Shown: one piece after another, positions 1 to 9,066 of the stretch
Layout of the letters: every line of letters begins with the position of its first letter
How positions within the stretch are numbered: the stretch's first letter is position 1
NCBI RefSeq assembly: GCF_020149935.1
Contig: NZ_CP083757.1
Span: forward strand, 744,001-808,000
DNA from: Marinilongibacter aquaticus
GTDB taxonomy: Bacteria; Bacteroidota; Bacteroidia; Cytophagales; Spirosomataceae
Direction: 5' to 3'
Length of the DNA: 64,000 bases
Notes under the pieces: model-generated
Databases searched by the model: none
What the model was told of the DNA's origin: nothing
Seen by the model: only the letters and a program-made list of their open reading frames with translations
Made by a program: the position numbers and the translations under genes

Positions 1-2086
1 GTTTCAAATTTATCCCGGCCTTCACTTGCTCGTTCGGGTTCTCCACATACGGAATCTGGTCATTGATTCCTTTCAACACTTCGTCCTTATCAAAAGAAAT
101 GGGCAAGGCTTCCGATTCATAGGTTTCGCGTTTCATCTGATCGATGTACCAATCCGTACCCAAAAGGCTCAAATTACATACCCGTACATCGGTTCTGAAC
201 CCTTCCACTTCTTGCACATACCACAAAGGGAAAGTATCGTTATCTCCGCCCGTGAAAAGTATGGCATTGGGTGCCACCGAACTCAATAAGTTTCGGGCAA
301 AATCGACCTGGTGCACACGTCCCGAACGGTCGTGGCCACGCCAAGTTTGCGTCACCATTTGAATCGGAATCAATAAACCTAAGGCCGAAGCTACAATGGC
401 CGAACTTTTGCTTTGCTTCATGAATTTCAAGGCAAAATCAGCCAAAGCCATTACGCCCAGCCCTATCCACATGGCAAAAATGTAAAAAGAACCCACATAG
501 ATATAGTCTCGCTCACGCGGTTCCACAGGCGGCGAATTCAGATAAACCACTAAGCCCGCACCCGTAAGCAAGAAGAGCAGGAACATGACTATAAAGTCGC
601 GGTCTCGTTTAAAATATTGATACAAAAGACCGATCAAGCCCAAAAGCAAGGGCAATGCAAAGAAATTGGTGCGTCCCCAATTGTTTTGCAAAGAAGACGG
701 CAAATCTGATTTCGACTCGAGTATGCTCGTTTTGCCCGTATCGGCAATATCGCTGGCCCGTCCCCAGAAATTCCAGAGGAAATATCGCCAATACATATGC
801 CCCAATTGATACGAGAACATGTAATCCATATTGTCGCCCATTTTGGGTGCTTGCCCCGGAGACAAGCCCAATTTGCTTTCGTACAAGCGGATATGATTCG
901 GATCTTGGCTCCAAATACGTGGCAGCAACATCTGATTACTCCATTTGTACGAAGGCGTATAATCGTAAATTTCGTATTCTCCGTGTCCTACTTTATAATT
1001 CGCCGTGCCCTTGTCAATGGCCATCAATTTAGACGAATAAATCGGCCCGTACATTAAAGGACGGCTGCCGTATTGTTCACGTTTCAGATAATAGGTAAAG
1101 CCCAATACATCGCTCGGATCGTTTTCGTTGATCGGAGGATTGTAATTCGAACGAATCAAAGCAATGGTATAAGACGAATAGCCTATCAGAATAAAGGCAA
1201 AGGAAATCAAAGCCGTGTTGATCATGACTTTCTTGTTTCGGCTCGACCAGATGATGCCATAAACCAAAGCGGCAATCAGCACGATCAAGAAGAAAATCAT
1301 ACCCGAAGCAAATGGCAGCCCCAAAGTATTGACAAAGAATTTATCAAACGAAAAACTGAAAGAAGGGATGCCCGTAATGACACCGACCATAATCACTCCC
1401 AAAATCACCAAACCCACCAGAAAAGCGAAAATACCGCCTTTCCAAGTCACTTTGTTCGCCTTTTTGTAATACACCCAAAGTCCCAAAGCCGGGATGGTCA
1501 CGAGGTTCAAAAGGTGTACCCCAATCGAAAGCCCCACCAAATAGGCAATAAAAATCATCCATTTGTTTGCCGCCGCTTCGTCGTCGATCAACTCCCATTT
1601 CAAGACCGCCCAGATTACGATGGCCGTAAAGAAAGACGACATTCCGTACACTTCGGCTTCTACGGCCGAAAACCAAAACGAGTCGGACCAAGTGTAAACC
1701 AAAGAACCCACCAAACTTGCCCCTAAAACAAGAATGATATTACGCTCAGACAATTCTTCTGCTTTTTGACCGATAATCTTTCTCGCCAACAGCGAAATCG
1801 ACCAAAACATAAACAGGATGGTGAACGCACTGGAAAGCACCGAAACCATATTCACCATTAAGGCTACTTTGGCCACATTGCCCAAAGCAAACAAAGAGGC
1901 GATTCGGCCCAACAAAAGGAAAAAAGGTGCCCCGGCAGGGTGCGGTACTTGCAATTTGTAGGCACAAGCGATGAATTCGCCGCAATCCCAAAAACTGGCG
2001 GTGGGTTCAACAGTGAGTGTGTAGGTTATAAGGGCGATCAGAAACGCCGCCCATCCTCCGTAAGTATTTAACTTTTTAAAGTTCAT
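1..2086 (-). CDS. DUF2723 family membrane protein (predicted glycosyltransferase), 3' end outside window
   Basis: Reading the minus strand from an ATG at 2086 gives an open frame that runs off the left edge, about 695 codons long. The N-terminus has a hydrophobic segment followed by the family signature TASFWDCGEFIA and then HPAGAPFF and LLGRIASLF, typical of DUF2723 proteins. These are large multi-pass membrane proteins of Bacteroidota, related to protein O-mannosyltransferase folds and placed among predicted lipid-linked-sugar glycosyltransferases. The acidic D/E in DCGEF are the likely catalytic residues by analogy. The sequence shows alternating hydrophobic stretches throughout. Function in this organism is inference. 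The C-terminal part is missing because the window ends. Confidence 0.85.
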   Translation of the reverse strand, partial: MNFKKLNTYGGWAAFLIALITYTLTVEPTASFWDCGEFIACAYKLQVPHPAGAPFFLLLGRIASLFALGNVAKVALMVNMVSVLSSAFTILFMFWSISLLARKIIGQKAEELSERNIILVLGASLVGSLVYTWSDSFWFSAVEAEVYGMSSFFTAIVIWAVLKWELIDDEAAANKWMIFIAYLVGLSIGVHLLNLVTIPALGLWVYYKKANKVTWKGGIFAFLVGLVILGVIMVGVITGIPSFSFSFDKFFVNTLGLPFASGMIFFLIVLIAALVYGIIWSSRNKKVMINTALISFAFILIGYSSYTIALIRSNYNPPINENDPSDVLGFTYYLKREQYGSRPLMYGPIYSSKLMAIDKGTANYKVGHGEYEIYDYTPSYKWSNQMLLPRIWSQDPNHIRLYESKLGLSPGQAPKMGDNMDYMFSYQLGHMYWRYFLWNFWGRASDIADTGKTSILESKSDLPSSLQNNWGRTNFFALPLLLGLIGLLYQYFKRDRDFIVMFLLFLLTGAGLVVYLNSPPVEPRERDYIYVGSFYIFAMWIGLGVMALADFALKFMKQSKSSAIVASALGLLIPIQMVTQTWRGHDRSGRVHQVDFARNLLSSVAPNAILFTGGDNDTFPLWYVQEVEGFRTDVRVCNLSLLGTDWYIDQMKRETYESEALPISFDKDEVLKGINDQIPYVENPNEQVKAGINLK

Positions 2087-2186
2087 AAGTGTATTTTACG
2101 AAAAGGCAATATTTATTTTAAGGGTAATTTTGGCTCAAAGTAACGAAATTCGATTCAAAGACTTTTAGCCGAGCAATTAAATAGTG

Positions 2187-2816
2187 TTAAATCTTGAGCT
2201 GTTTGCCCAGATTGATCTGCTTCTCAATCTGCTTTGTGATGCTGCGAAAATCGCTTTCATTTTGCACAAAATCCATTTCATTCACATCAATTGTAATCAG
2301 TTTCCCGTGTTTGTAGCGACCAGAGAATTCAGCATAAAGCGTATTTAAACTCGCCAAATAATTGGGATCGATGCTGCGTTCATAATCACGCCCTCTTTTT
2401 TGAATTTGCTCAAGCAGTTTTGGCACATCGGCACGCAAATAAATCATGAGGTCTGGGGGAGAAACGGCCTGCATAATTGTCTGAAAAAGTGATTTATACG
2501 TAGAAAAATCCGTAGGGTTCAACTTCCCGCTGTCGGCCAAGTTCTGAGCGAAAATATAGGCATCTTCATAGATTGTTCGGTCCTGGATAATGGTCTTATC
2601 TTCTTGGCCTTTGATCTTCAAAACCTGCTCAAAACGGCTGTTCAGAAAGAAAACCTGCAGATGAAAAGCCCATTTTTCCATGTCGGTATAAAAATCGGCC
2701 AAATAGGGGTTTCCGTCCACGGCCTCATAATACACCTCCCATCCATAATGATCGGCAAGTTTTTCGGCCAGCGTGGTTTTTCCTGCCCCAATATTCCCCG
2801 TAATGGCAATATGCAT
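2187..2816 (-). CDS. Deoxynucleoside kinase
   Basis: The 209-residue protein begins with the P-loop GNIGAGKTT (residues 7-15), followed by an acidic EAVDGNPYL stretch and a DRTIYED motif near residue 80. This order matches the deoxyadenosine/deoxyguanosine kinase family (dNK, NK-type fold) which phosphorylates deoxynucleosides for dNTP salvage in the cytoplasm. Length is normal for the bacterial family (about 200-220). The arginine-rich lid (KRGRDYERSID) lies near residue 140. Substrate preference cannot be read from the sequence. It is transcribed away from trhO, and a good minus-strand -7 element lies just upstream of its ATG. Confidence 0.9.
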   Translation of the reverse strand: MHIAITGNIGAGKTTLAEKLADHYGWEVYYEAVDGNPYLADFYTDMEKWAFHLQVFFLNSRFEQVLKIKGQEDKTIIQDRTIYEDAYIFAQNLADSGKLNPTDFSTYKSLFQTIMQAVSPPDLMIYLRADVPKLLEQIQKRGRDYERSIDPNYLASLNTLYAEFSGRYKHGKLITIDVNEMDFVQNESDFRSITKQIEKQINLGKQLKI

Positions 2817-2837
2817 GCTTCAATTTTTGATAAGGGG

Positions 2838-2845
2838 CAAAAATA
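2838..2845 (-). promoter_or_regulatory. Bacteroidota-type -7 element for the deoxynucleoside kinase
   Basis: The plus strand reads CAAAAATA, so the minus strand reads TATTTTTG, an exact match to the Bacteroidota -7 consensus TAnnTTTG. It sits 22 bp ahead of the kinase ATG. I see no clear -33 TTTG at the usual spacing. Confidence 0.5.
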
Positions 2846-2891
2846 GCGATTCTACTAGAAAGCCCATGGTGATAAGGTACAGGCTTTTTTG

Positions 2892-2899
2892 TATTTTTG
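2892..2899 (+). promoter_or_regulatory. Bacteroidota-type -7 element for trhO
   Basis: TATTTTTG matches the TAnnTTTG consensus and lies 23 bp before the trhO ATG at 2923. It faces away from the kinase promoter, making a compact divergent promoter region. No clear -33 box is visible. Confidence 0.5.
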
Positions 2900-2922
2900 C
2901 ACAAATTTTCAAAAGTATAGAG

Positions 2923-3909
2923 ATGGAAGCTTACAGCGTACTCTTATATTACATCTATTCGCCGATCGAAAATGTGGTGGAATACCGCGATATCCACCAT
3001 CAATTTTGCTTAGATCACAATCTTTTGGGTCGCATCATTGTGGCTCCCGAAGGCCTGAACGGTACGGTTTCCGGCAAAAAGGAAGATTGCGAAGCCTACA
3101 TGGAATGGGTGAAAGCCGATCCGCGGTTCACGAAAGTCGATTTCAAAGTGGAGCAGCACGAAGGCCATGCCTTTAAAAAACTCTACGTACGCATTAAAAA
3201 GGAAATTGTGCATTCGGAATTGCCCGTGGATCCTTTGAAAAAAACAGGTGTTCACCTCGAACCTGCGGATTTCAAAAAAATGATGCACGACGAAGATGTG
3301 GTTTTGGTGGATATGCGTTCGAACTACGAACATATGGTGGGCCGATTCAAGAATGCGGTGACCTTCGACATGGAAAACCTCCGCGAATTGCCCGAGCACA
3401 TGCACGAGATCGAACATTTGAAAAACAAAAAAGTGATTACCTATTGCACAGGCGGCATAAAATGTGAAAAGGCTTCGGCCTATCTTCTGGATCAAGGCTT
3501 TGAAAACGTATACCAATTGCACGGCGGCATTATCAAATACGGCCTGGAAGAAGGTGGAGAAGATTTCGACGGCAAATGCTATGTTTTCGATGGCCGCTTG
3601 ACCACCGATGTGAACAAGATCAATCCTGAAGTGATCTCAAAATGTCACATTTGCGGCACCCAAAGTGACCGCATGGTGAACTGTGCCAATCCCGAATGCA
3701 ACGAGCATGTACCCATTTGCGAAAGTTGCGGTGTGAAAATGGAAGGGGCTTGTTCTGAAGAATGCCGTACACATCCGAAAAAACGAGCTTACGACGGCAC
3801 AGGTTACTACCAAAGAAATACAGAGGGCTACAATCCCGAAGTGGCCGCACGTACACGGAAAAACACCAAAAAGCTGCACATTGTAGAAGACTTGGGTCTC
3901 GAACAATAA
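2923..3909 (+). CDS. trhO: tRNA uridine(34) hydroxylase, rhodanese-type (TrhO/YceA)
   Basis: The 328-residue protein matches the TrhO/YceA family, which forms 5-hydroxyuridine at tRNA position 34 using O2. An N-terminal acylphosphatase-like domain is followed by a rhodanese domain (about 113-215) with the active-site loop YCTGGIKC, putting the catalytic cysteine at 175 and a second conserved cysteine at 181. A C-terminal cysteine cluster (CHICG, CANPEC, CESCG, CSEEC) is the family's usual zinc-ribbon-like tail. An upstream in-frame start at 2773 exists, but MEAYSVLLYY is the usual family start and a promoter element lies directly ahead of it, so 2923 is chosen. It is a single gene ended by a strong terminator. 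Confidence 0.92.
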   Translation: MEAYSVLLYYIYSPIENVVEYRDIHHQFCLDHNLLGRIIVAPEGLNGTVSGKKEDCEAYMEWVKADPRFTKVDFKVEQHEGHAFKKLYVRIKKEIVHSELPVDPLKKTGVHLEPADFKKMMHDEDVVLVDMRSNYEHMVGRFKNAVTFDMENLRELPEHMHEIEHLKNKKVITYCTGGIKCEKASAYLLDQGFENVYQLHGGIIKYGLEEGGEDFDGKCYVFDGRLTTDVNKINPEVISKCHICGTQSDRMVNCANPECNEHVPICESCGVKMEGACSEECRTHPKKRAYDGTGYYQRNTEGYNPEVAARTRKNTKKLHIVEDLGLEQ

Positions 3910-3910
3910 A

Positions 3911-3941
3911 AAAAATCCCCTCAAATGAGGGGATTTTCCTT
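3911..3941. terminator. Rho-independent terminator after trhO, probably bidirectional
   Basis: A perfect stem AAATCCCCTC / GAGGGGATTT with an AAAT loop sits between the convergent trhO and mscS genes, with an A run on the left and T-rich sequence on the right. Confidence 0.8.
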
Positions 3942-3966
3942 TAATATACCACTATTCATTCTCGCC

Positions 3967-4779
3967 TCAATTCCCGTGCACATGCACATCCATTTGCGGG
4001 AAAGGAATATTCAGGCCTTCTTTCTCGAAAGTGTCGTACACTTTACGGTTCATTTCGAAAAATACAGCCCAATAATCTCCAGCTTCAACCCAAGCACGCA
4101 CCACAAAATTGACAGAACTGTCGGCCAATTCAGACAAGGCAATGAAAACCTCTGGGTCTTTCAGAATACGTGGATCTTCATCGCAAAGCCTTTTGATCAC
4201 CTCTTCGGCTTTGGCGGCACTGTCGCCATATCCGATGCCAAAGGTCCAATCTACTCGTCTTCTGGCTTCCGCCGAATAGTTAGTCAGTGAAGAATTCGAC
4301 AAACCGCCATTGGGAATAACCACCGTGACATTGTCAGGCGTTTTCAAGATCGTGTTGAAGATTTGAATTTCTTTCACCGTGCCCCCATAACCCTGTGCTT
4401 TGATGTAGTCGCCTACTTTAAAGGGCTTGAACAACAAAATCATCACTCCACCGGCAAAATTTTGCAGCGTGCCCGAAAGTGCCATACCCACCGCCAAACC
4501 TATTGCACCCAAAACCGCCACGAAGGACGTCATTTCTATGCCCATAGTTGCCAGTACACTCAACACAAGCATGATTTTGAGCAAGGTATTCACGGTGCCT
4601 TGCAAGAATGGCCGCAACGAAGCGTCCACCTCCCTCCTTTCCATTGTTTTAATGAAGGTTTTCGTAAGGCCACGCACCACCCAAGTACCAATAAGCCACA
4701 CCGCAATGGCCGCCAACAACCTTGGACCGTAATCAATAATTATTTCTGTAATTCGATTCAAAATGTGTTCAAAATTCAT
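3967..4779 (-). CDS. Small-conductance mechanosensitive channel, MscS family
   Basis: The protein (270 residues from the ATG at 4779) has three N-terminal membrane segments, the third being the glycine/alanine-rich pore helix (GLAVGMALSGTLQNFAGG, then FKPFKVGDYI), which is diagnostic of MscS. A beta-domain (VKEIQIFNTIL, VVIPNGGLS) and an alpha/beta C-domain follow. It resembles the short MscS type that releases solutes during osmotic downshock at the inner membrane. A TTG three codons upstream (4788) is possible, but MNFEHILNRI is the more natural start. It is monocistronic and convergent with trhO. Confidence 0.92.
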   Translation of the reverse strand: MNFEHILNRITEIIIDYGPRLLAAIAVWLIGTWVVRGLTKTFIKTMERREVDASLRPFLQGTVNTLLKIMLVLSVLATMGIEMTSFVAVLGAIGLAVGMALSGTLQNFAGGVMILLFKPFKVGDYIKAQGYGGTVKEIQIFNTILKTPDNVTVVIPNGGLSNSSLTNYSAEARRRVDWTFGIGYGDSAAKAEEVIKRLCDEDPRILKDPEVFIALSELADSSVNFVVRAWVEAGDYWAVFFEMNRKVYDTFEKEGLNIPFPQMDVHVHGN

Positions 4780-5187
4780 AAAGTTCAACTGGTTTTGTTT
4801 CTATTTTTTCTTTCGAGATTTCCGAATTCGTTCTTTCCGATCAATGGTTTGCAGCGGTTTCTTTCAACCCAAACCTCCACCGAAACGCTTCCTACCGTAT
4901 AAGTGCATACGCAAAAGCATCGTTTTCTTTCAATTGGCCTTTTAAACAGCCCCGAACACGCAAGAATTCCACGAAAAGCGAAAGTTCTCCATATCCGAAA
5001 ACAGATTATTCCATAATTGCAATTCTCGAATTGGCCGCATTGGGCCCAATTTGTTGTTCACAATTTCAATTTCAGGCAAAGAATTATTGATCCTGTTAAT
5101 TATTTTGGAAACCTTTGCGATTATTTCAAATCAGATCGGAAGAGAATCGGGTGTTTTTGCACACACTATACATTAAACAGTTTGTAA
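4780..5187. other. Intergenic region between divergent mscS and acyltransferase genes
   Basis: About 410 bp with no convincing ORF or RNA gene. It must hold the promoters of both flanking genes. The half next to the acyltransferase is AT-rich and has partial matches to TAnnTTTG, for example AACCTTTG near 5111, but none is complete. A short palindrome AATTGCAATT lies near 5015. A chance match to a sequencing adapter core (5133-5144) is discussed under rejected items. Confidence 0.5.
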
Positions 5188-6273
5188 ATGAGGTTAACAA
5201 AATTGGATGGATTGAGAGGCTTATTCAGCCTGATGGTGGTTTTCTACCACTATCCTCAAAACCAAATTCCAGAAAGCCTCGCTCAGTTTTTCCTCTTCAG
5301 GCAATCCTATGTTTTCGTCGATTTCTTCTTTTGCCTCAGCGGTTTCGTCATTTCGTACAATTACCATACACTGCACAAATGGAGTGAATTTACGGTGTAC
5401 ATGGTCAAAAGGTTTATCCGCCTCTACCCTTCTCTGTTTTTGGCCGTTTCGGTGTACTTTTTCGGCTACCTTTTTGTAGGCCTGCCCACAGACGACAAGG
5501 CCCCTTTGATCAACTTTTTGGAAACGGCCCTAATGACCAACTCTACTCCACTTTTGGGCACAAATCCGGGCTTTAATGAGGCTTCTTGGTCCATTTCTTC
5601 CGAAATGGTCTCTTATCTCGTTATCGGATTAACTTTTTTGATTTTTCCGAAAAGAAGAACGGTTCCCGTTTTACTGACGATTCTACTGGCCTACTTTATT
5701 CTTTTCAGAAGCGGGCAGTTCTTTCACACTTTCGAATACGGTTTTCTACGCGGCCTCGTAAGTTTCAATTTGGGTTTTGTGGTATGGAAATTGAGTAAGT
5801 ACGATTTCAAAGCGAATAATTATCTCGAATTCTTGATCCCGATCTTGCTCATTGTTTTGCTCTATTTTGTACACAATTTTACGCGGGTCAATGAAATGGA
5901 AACGCCTTCGGGAGCACTTTTCAATATGCTCGTGATCCCGCTGTTTTTTGCAAGCAGTATTTTGTTGTTGCTCAAAACCGATGGTCCTGTATCTCATTTT
6001 TTGGATACCAAACCGGTGCAATACCTCGGAAAAATATCCTACTCCATTTACATCAACCAAGGTTTCATGTTTCACTTGGCTATTATCGCCTTCTCTAAGA
6101 TATACAAGGTTGAAACCACCGCCGACATGCTCGTGCAACTCTTTTTTGTGGTAAGCATGATTCTCCTGGTTTCGCATTTTACAAACAAGTACGTCGAAGT
6201 AAAGCTTGGGCGATATCTGAAACAAAAGGCCCTGGGAAAACCCCGTCTTGCCAAAAGCAAAACTACGGTTTAG
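5188..6273 (+). CDS. Acyltransferase 3 family protein (OafA/YrhL-like)
   Basis: The 361-residue integral membrane protein starts with the family signature RLTKLDGLRGLFSL and the H-bearing VVFYHY (catalytic histidine region), followed by FVDFFFCLSGFVISY and an RLYPSL motif. About ten hydrophobic segments are visible. Acyltransferase-3 proteins transfer acetyl or other acyl groups from the cytoplasm to extracytoplasmic glycans, O-antigen or peptidoglycan. The acceptor cannot be told from context, since the neighbours are an MscS channel and a thioredoxin. The C-terminus is basic (KALGKPRLAKSK). The gene stands alone. Confidence 0.88.
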   Translation: MRLTKLDGLRGLFSLMVVFYHYPQNQIPESLAQFFLFRQSYVFVDFFFCLSGFVISYNYHTLHKWSEFTVYMVKRFIRLYPSLFLAVSVYFFGYLFVGLPTDDKAPLINFLETALMTNSTPLLGTNPGFNEASWSISSEMVSYLVIGLTFLIFPKRRTVPVLLTILLAYFILFRSGQFFHTFEYGFLRGLVSFNLGFVVWKLSKYDFKANNYLEFLIPILLIVLLYFVHNFTRVNEMETPSGALFNMLVIPLFFASSILLLLKTDGPVSHFLDTKPVQYLGKISYSIYINQGFMFHLAIIAFSKIYKVETTADMLVQLFFVVSMILLVSHFTNKYVEVKLGRYLKQKALGKPRLAKSKTTV

Positions 6274-6428
6274 CGTATTCTTGTAAGTAACAAATGCAGG
6301 GGCAAGGCCCCGAGTTTAAGATTAATATTTCTTTATTAATTGGCGAATCGCTTGATTTTCCTTCCTTCAAAACACATTTTTGAACCGATATAGCATTCGC
6401 CCAAACCTTTTCTATTCACTAAAAGTCC

Positions 6429-7265
6429 ATGAAAAAATTACTGCTGATTTTCGGCCTTGTTCTCCTTTTTACAGCAAGTCATGCCCAATCGAGGTGGACA
6501 CACTCTTATGAGCAGGCCAGAGCCATGTCTTTGCTCGAACACAAATTGATTTTGGTTGATTTCACAGCTTCTTGGTGTGGCCCATGCCGAAAAATGGAAG
6601 TTTTGGTATGGCCCCGAGCCCAGATTAAAACCTTATCCGAAAAGTTTATTCTTCTAAAAGTAGATATCGACGCCAACCCAGATCTGGCCCAGAAATACGA
6701 TGTAAAGTCCATTCCAAGGGTCGTTCTCATCGATGTGGCCGAATCGCCATTGGAAGAGCGTGTAGGCTACCAAAACGAACTGGCCATGTTTCAATTGATG
6801 ACCGAATATCCGGGAAACGTGAAAATCATCAACGATGCCTTGATGCCCTTGCTGCAAGACAAGAAAAATTTCATTGCTCATTACAATACAGGCGTCGCCT
6901 ACGGGAGGTACTTAAACGCCTTGAAAGGCGATGCGAAAAAGAATTTCTATCGTATTGGCGAAGAACACCTCGAGCTTGCCCAAAAACACGCGAAAAAAAA
7001 CAAATCTGTTCGTTACATAGAGAAAAGCATACTCGAACAAGCCTTGAATTTGGCCCGAACCGATACGCACGACAAAGTGGTGAAAAGTATTGAAGACTAT
7101 GGATACGATAAATTTATGCCCGAAAACAAAAGCTACATGTACTTTATCTTGGGCTATTCGGCCAAACGTTCGGGTCTTTCGGAAGAATTGGCCATGTACA
7201 AAGACAAGCTCGACAAGGAACCCGGTGGGGCACATTTCATGAATATCCTCGACAAGATAGACTGA
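6429..7265 (+). CDS. Secreted thioredoxin-domain protein
   Basis: A Sec signal peptide (MKKLLLIFGLVLLFTASHAQ) precedes a thioredoxin fold with active site WCGPC at residues 49-53 and the cis-proline segment SIPRVVLID. Beyond about residue 135 the protein continues for another 140 residues of helical, TPR-like sequence, so it is longer than a plain thioredoxin (278 against about 110). It probably works in the periplasm as a thiol-disulfide reductase or isomerase; its partners are unknown. A good terminator follows. There is no obvious operon partner. Confidence 0.85.
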   Translation: MKKLLLIFGLVLLFTASHAQSRWTHSYEQARAMSLLEHKLILVDFTASWCGPCRKMEVLVWPRAQIKTLSEKFILLKVDIDANPDLAQKYDVKSIPRVVLIDVAESPLEERVGYQNELAMFQLMTEYPGNVKIINDALMPLLQDKKNFIAHYNTGVAYGRYLNALKGDAKKNFYRIGEEHLELAQKHAKKNKSVRYIEKSILEQALNLARTDTHDKVVKSIEDYGYDKFMPENKSYMYFILGYSAKRSGLSEELAMYKDKLDKEPGGAHFMNILDKID

Positions 7266-7310
7266 GTCTTCTATTTGAGCCAACACGTTTTTACGTATAT
7301 ATATGCATTT

Positions 7311-7333
7311 AGGCTTCCCTTTGAAGCCTTTTT
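7311..7333 (+). terminator. Rho-independent terminator after the thioredoxin gene
   Basis: Stem AGGCTTC / GAAGCCT with a five-base loop is followed by a T run and more T-rich sequence. Confidence 0.8.
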
Positions 7334-7463
7334 CCTTTTTACAGGAAGGACATAATTTTCAATGACAATTACAATATCCTGATTTTCAACTAATTGATTG
7401 AAAAGTATATTTTTTTTCATTATATTCAAATGTATTTTATCCTCCACATTTTAATGACCACAT

Positions 7464-8357
7464 ATGAAAAAACTTATACTTACCGTTCCATTTCTGTACC
7501 TCAGTTCCATCCTTCATGCTCAGCTTGTCGATGATGTGCTCAACTTTTATTCAGGTACAGAACAAGAGGCCTACTTCTCTCCTGTGGCCGATATCATGAC
7601 CTCTGCTTCACATGCAGGTTTGGTGGATAGAATGCCGCTCGAAGAAGGCTTTCACCTCAGCTTCAAAATTGTGACCAGTGCCTCTTTTGTCTTTGGCGAT
7701 CAGCTGAAATATTTCAATCCCGAAGAAGATGATAATTACAACTATCCGGCAAATTTTCAAGCCCCTACTTTTTTAGGTCCTGCCGAAACTGTTTTTGTTC
7801 AAAATGAAGAAAACGGCACCGCCAAAGCCCATTCACCAGGCTTGGGTACCCGATATTTGACTTCGGGTGTGCCGCAACTGACTATTGGTAATTTTGCCCA
7901 AACGTCTGTCGCCCTTCGCGGTTTGATTGTACCCATCAAATCAGCCGATGGAAGTCTCACTTGGCTTGGCGGAACCATACAACATAATTTGGGGCAGTAC
8001 TTTATCGAATCCGCCGATTGGGGCTTGGTTTTGGCCCTATCTTATCAGCAGGTCAAACTCAAAAACCATTTCGATTTCAGCAGTCAGCATGTACAATTAC
8101 GCTTTGGCAAACAAAAAGAGAAATTCCACTATCAAGCCTTTTTGGCCTATCAAAACGGTAAACTGAATACGGATTTCGAATACGAAAAAAATGGAGGCGG
8201 GCAGGATAAATTCATCAACAGCTATACGAACAACAACAAACTGGCCGGTGGTATCGGTGCAGGTTTGAACCTCTCGGGTTTTACATTGAACAGCGACATT
8301 ACTTTTTTGAATCCCACAGTGGTTTCGGCTCAATTGGGTTTTATGATCGGCAAATAA
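7464..8357 (+). CDS. Exported protein, DUF6588-like, probable outer-membrane beta-barrel
   Basis: The 297-residue protein has a signal peptide ending near HAQ (residues 18-20). The rest is rich in alternating hydrophobic and polar residues with FGP, GNFAQ and repeated aromatic strands, as in small Bacteroidota beta-barrels. The overall layout (a GF-led strand, a phrase ending in a glycine-proline, then an R-L-I-V-P strand) resembles DUF6588 proteins, but I am not certain of the family. No enzymatic motif is visible. A lipoprotein gene follows 10 bp downstream, so the two are likely co-transcribed and may act together at the envelope. Confidence 0.6.
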   Translation: MKKLILTVPFLYLSSILHAQLVDDVLNFYSGTEQEAYFSPVADIMTSASHAGLVDRMPLEEGFHLSFKIVTSASFVFGDQLKYFNPEEDDNYNYPANFQAPTFLGPAETVFVQNEENGTAKAHSPGLGTRYLTSGVPQLTIGNFAQTSVALRGLIVPIKSADGSLTWLGGTIQHNLGQYFIESADWGLVLALSYQQVKLKNHFDFSSQHVQLRFGKQKEKFHYQAFLAYQNGKLNTDFEYEKNGGGQDKFINSYTNNNKLAGGIGAGLNLSGFTLNSDITFLNPTVVSAQLGFMIGK

Positions 8358-8367
8358 TTGAAATTCT

Positions 8368-8994
8368 ATGAAAACGACAGTAGCAAGCATATGTGCGGTT
8401 TTGACCTTTTTCCTGACCTCTTGTTTCGAAAAAGGCAAGTTTCATTACGTCAAAAGCATCAATCAAAGCTTCCGTTTTGAGTTGAACAAATCGGGTTCTT
8501 TCAACGACGTGGCCTTTCTCGATGCCCAACAGATTGCGGATCAATTGCTCGATCTTGACAATGTCGACAATTACGAAATCGAGGAAGTTGAAGTATCAGG
8601 AGTAAAAATGAAATTCAATTTGGGCAATGGCAATACCGCAAATAGCCTGAACTACAGGGTATATGCCGCAGACGAAAGCGAAACAAGCACATTTATTAGC
8701 AATGAAGGAGAAACCTCAATCCCCCAAGGCTTTCTGGCCCAATTGGCTATCGAAACGATAGTGAATAAATACCTGAACACCAAAGGGGTGGCTTTGGTAA
8801 AAAAACATGTAACAAGGCTCTTGAAAGGTGCAAACTCGGACAATGCCACGGCCAAAGGCATGTTTGTCGAGATTGAGGGCAATGTGCCTTCAGGCCAATT
8901 AGTAGCCAATATCAGTATCGATGTGGCCATCGACATCACCTACAACACCTGCGAAGACGTGCCCATGGGTATGGCCAGCGAAGCGTGCGATTGA
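8368..8994 (+). CDS. Uncharacterised lipoprotein
   Basis: The 208-residue protein has a lipobox LTSC (cysteine near residue 19) after a hydrophobic signal, so it should be lipidated. The mature part is soluble-looking and I recognise no known family. It has a segment rich in acidic residues near 70 (NYEIEEVEVSG) and a C-terminal half with long beta-strand-like stretches ending in CEDVPMGMASEACD, where two cysteines could form a disulfide. It lies 10 bp after the DUF6588-like gene and is followed by a weak terminator. Confidence 0.65.
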   Translation: MKTTVASICAVLTFFLTSCFEKGKFHYVKSINQSFRFELNKSGSFNDVAFLDAQQIADQLLDLDNVDNYEIEEVEVSGVKMKFNLGNGNTANSLNYRVYAADESETSTFISNEGETSIPQGFLAQLAIETIVNKYLNTKGVALVKKHVTRLLKGANSDNATAKGMFVEIEGNVPSGQLVANISIDVAIDITYNTCEDVPMGMASEACD

Positions 8995-8998
8995 GACC

Positions 8999-9029
8999 CG
9001 GCTTTATGAAAAAGGCCGTTTTCATTTTT
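8999..9029 (+). terminator. Probable terminator after the lipoprotein gene
   Basis: CGGCTTT pairs with AAAGGCCG, with one bulged G, and is followed by T-rich sequence. It sits just after the stop codon at 8994. Confidence 0.5.
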
Positions 9030-9042
9030 CTAAGTTTTAGGG

Positions 9043-9050
9043 TATTTTTG
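9043..9050 (+). promoter_or_regulatory. -7 element for the carboxylesterase gene
   Basis: TATTTTTG matches TAnnTTTG and lies 16 bp before the ATG at 9067, giving a very short leader. Confidence 0.5.
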
Positions 9051-9066
9051 TTCAAACCCTAATGAC

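Noticed and set aside
1073-1726. Open frame of 217 codons on the plus strand.
   Set aside because: It is antisense to the DUF2723 gene and rich in polar residues such as N, Q, R and H, as expected from a shadow frame of a membrane protein.
5133-5144. Twelve bases AGATCGGAAGAG identical to the core of a common sequencing adapter.
   Set aside because: The match ends after 12 bases, flanking sequence is ordinary and the gene downstream is intact; the chance of one such hit in 64 kb on both strands is low but not negligible.
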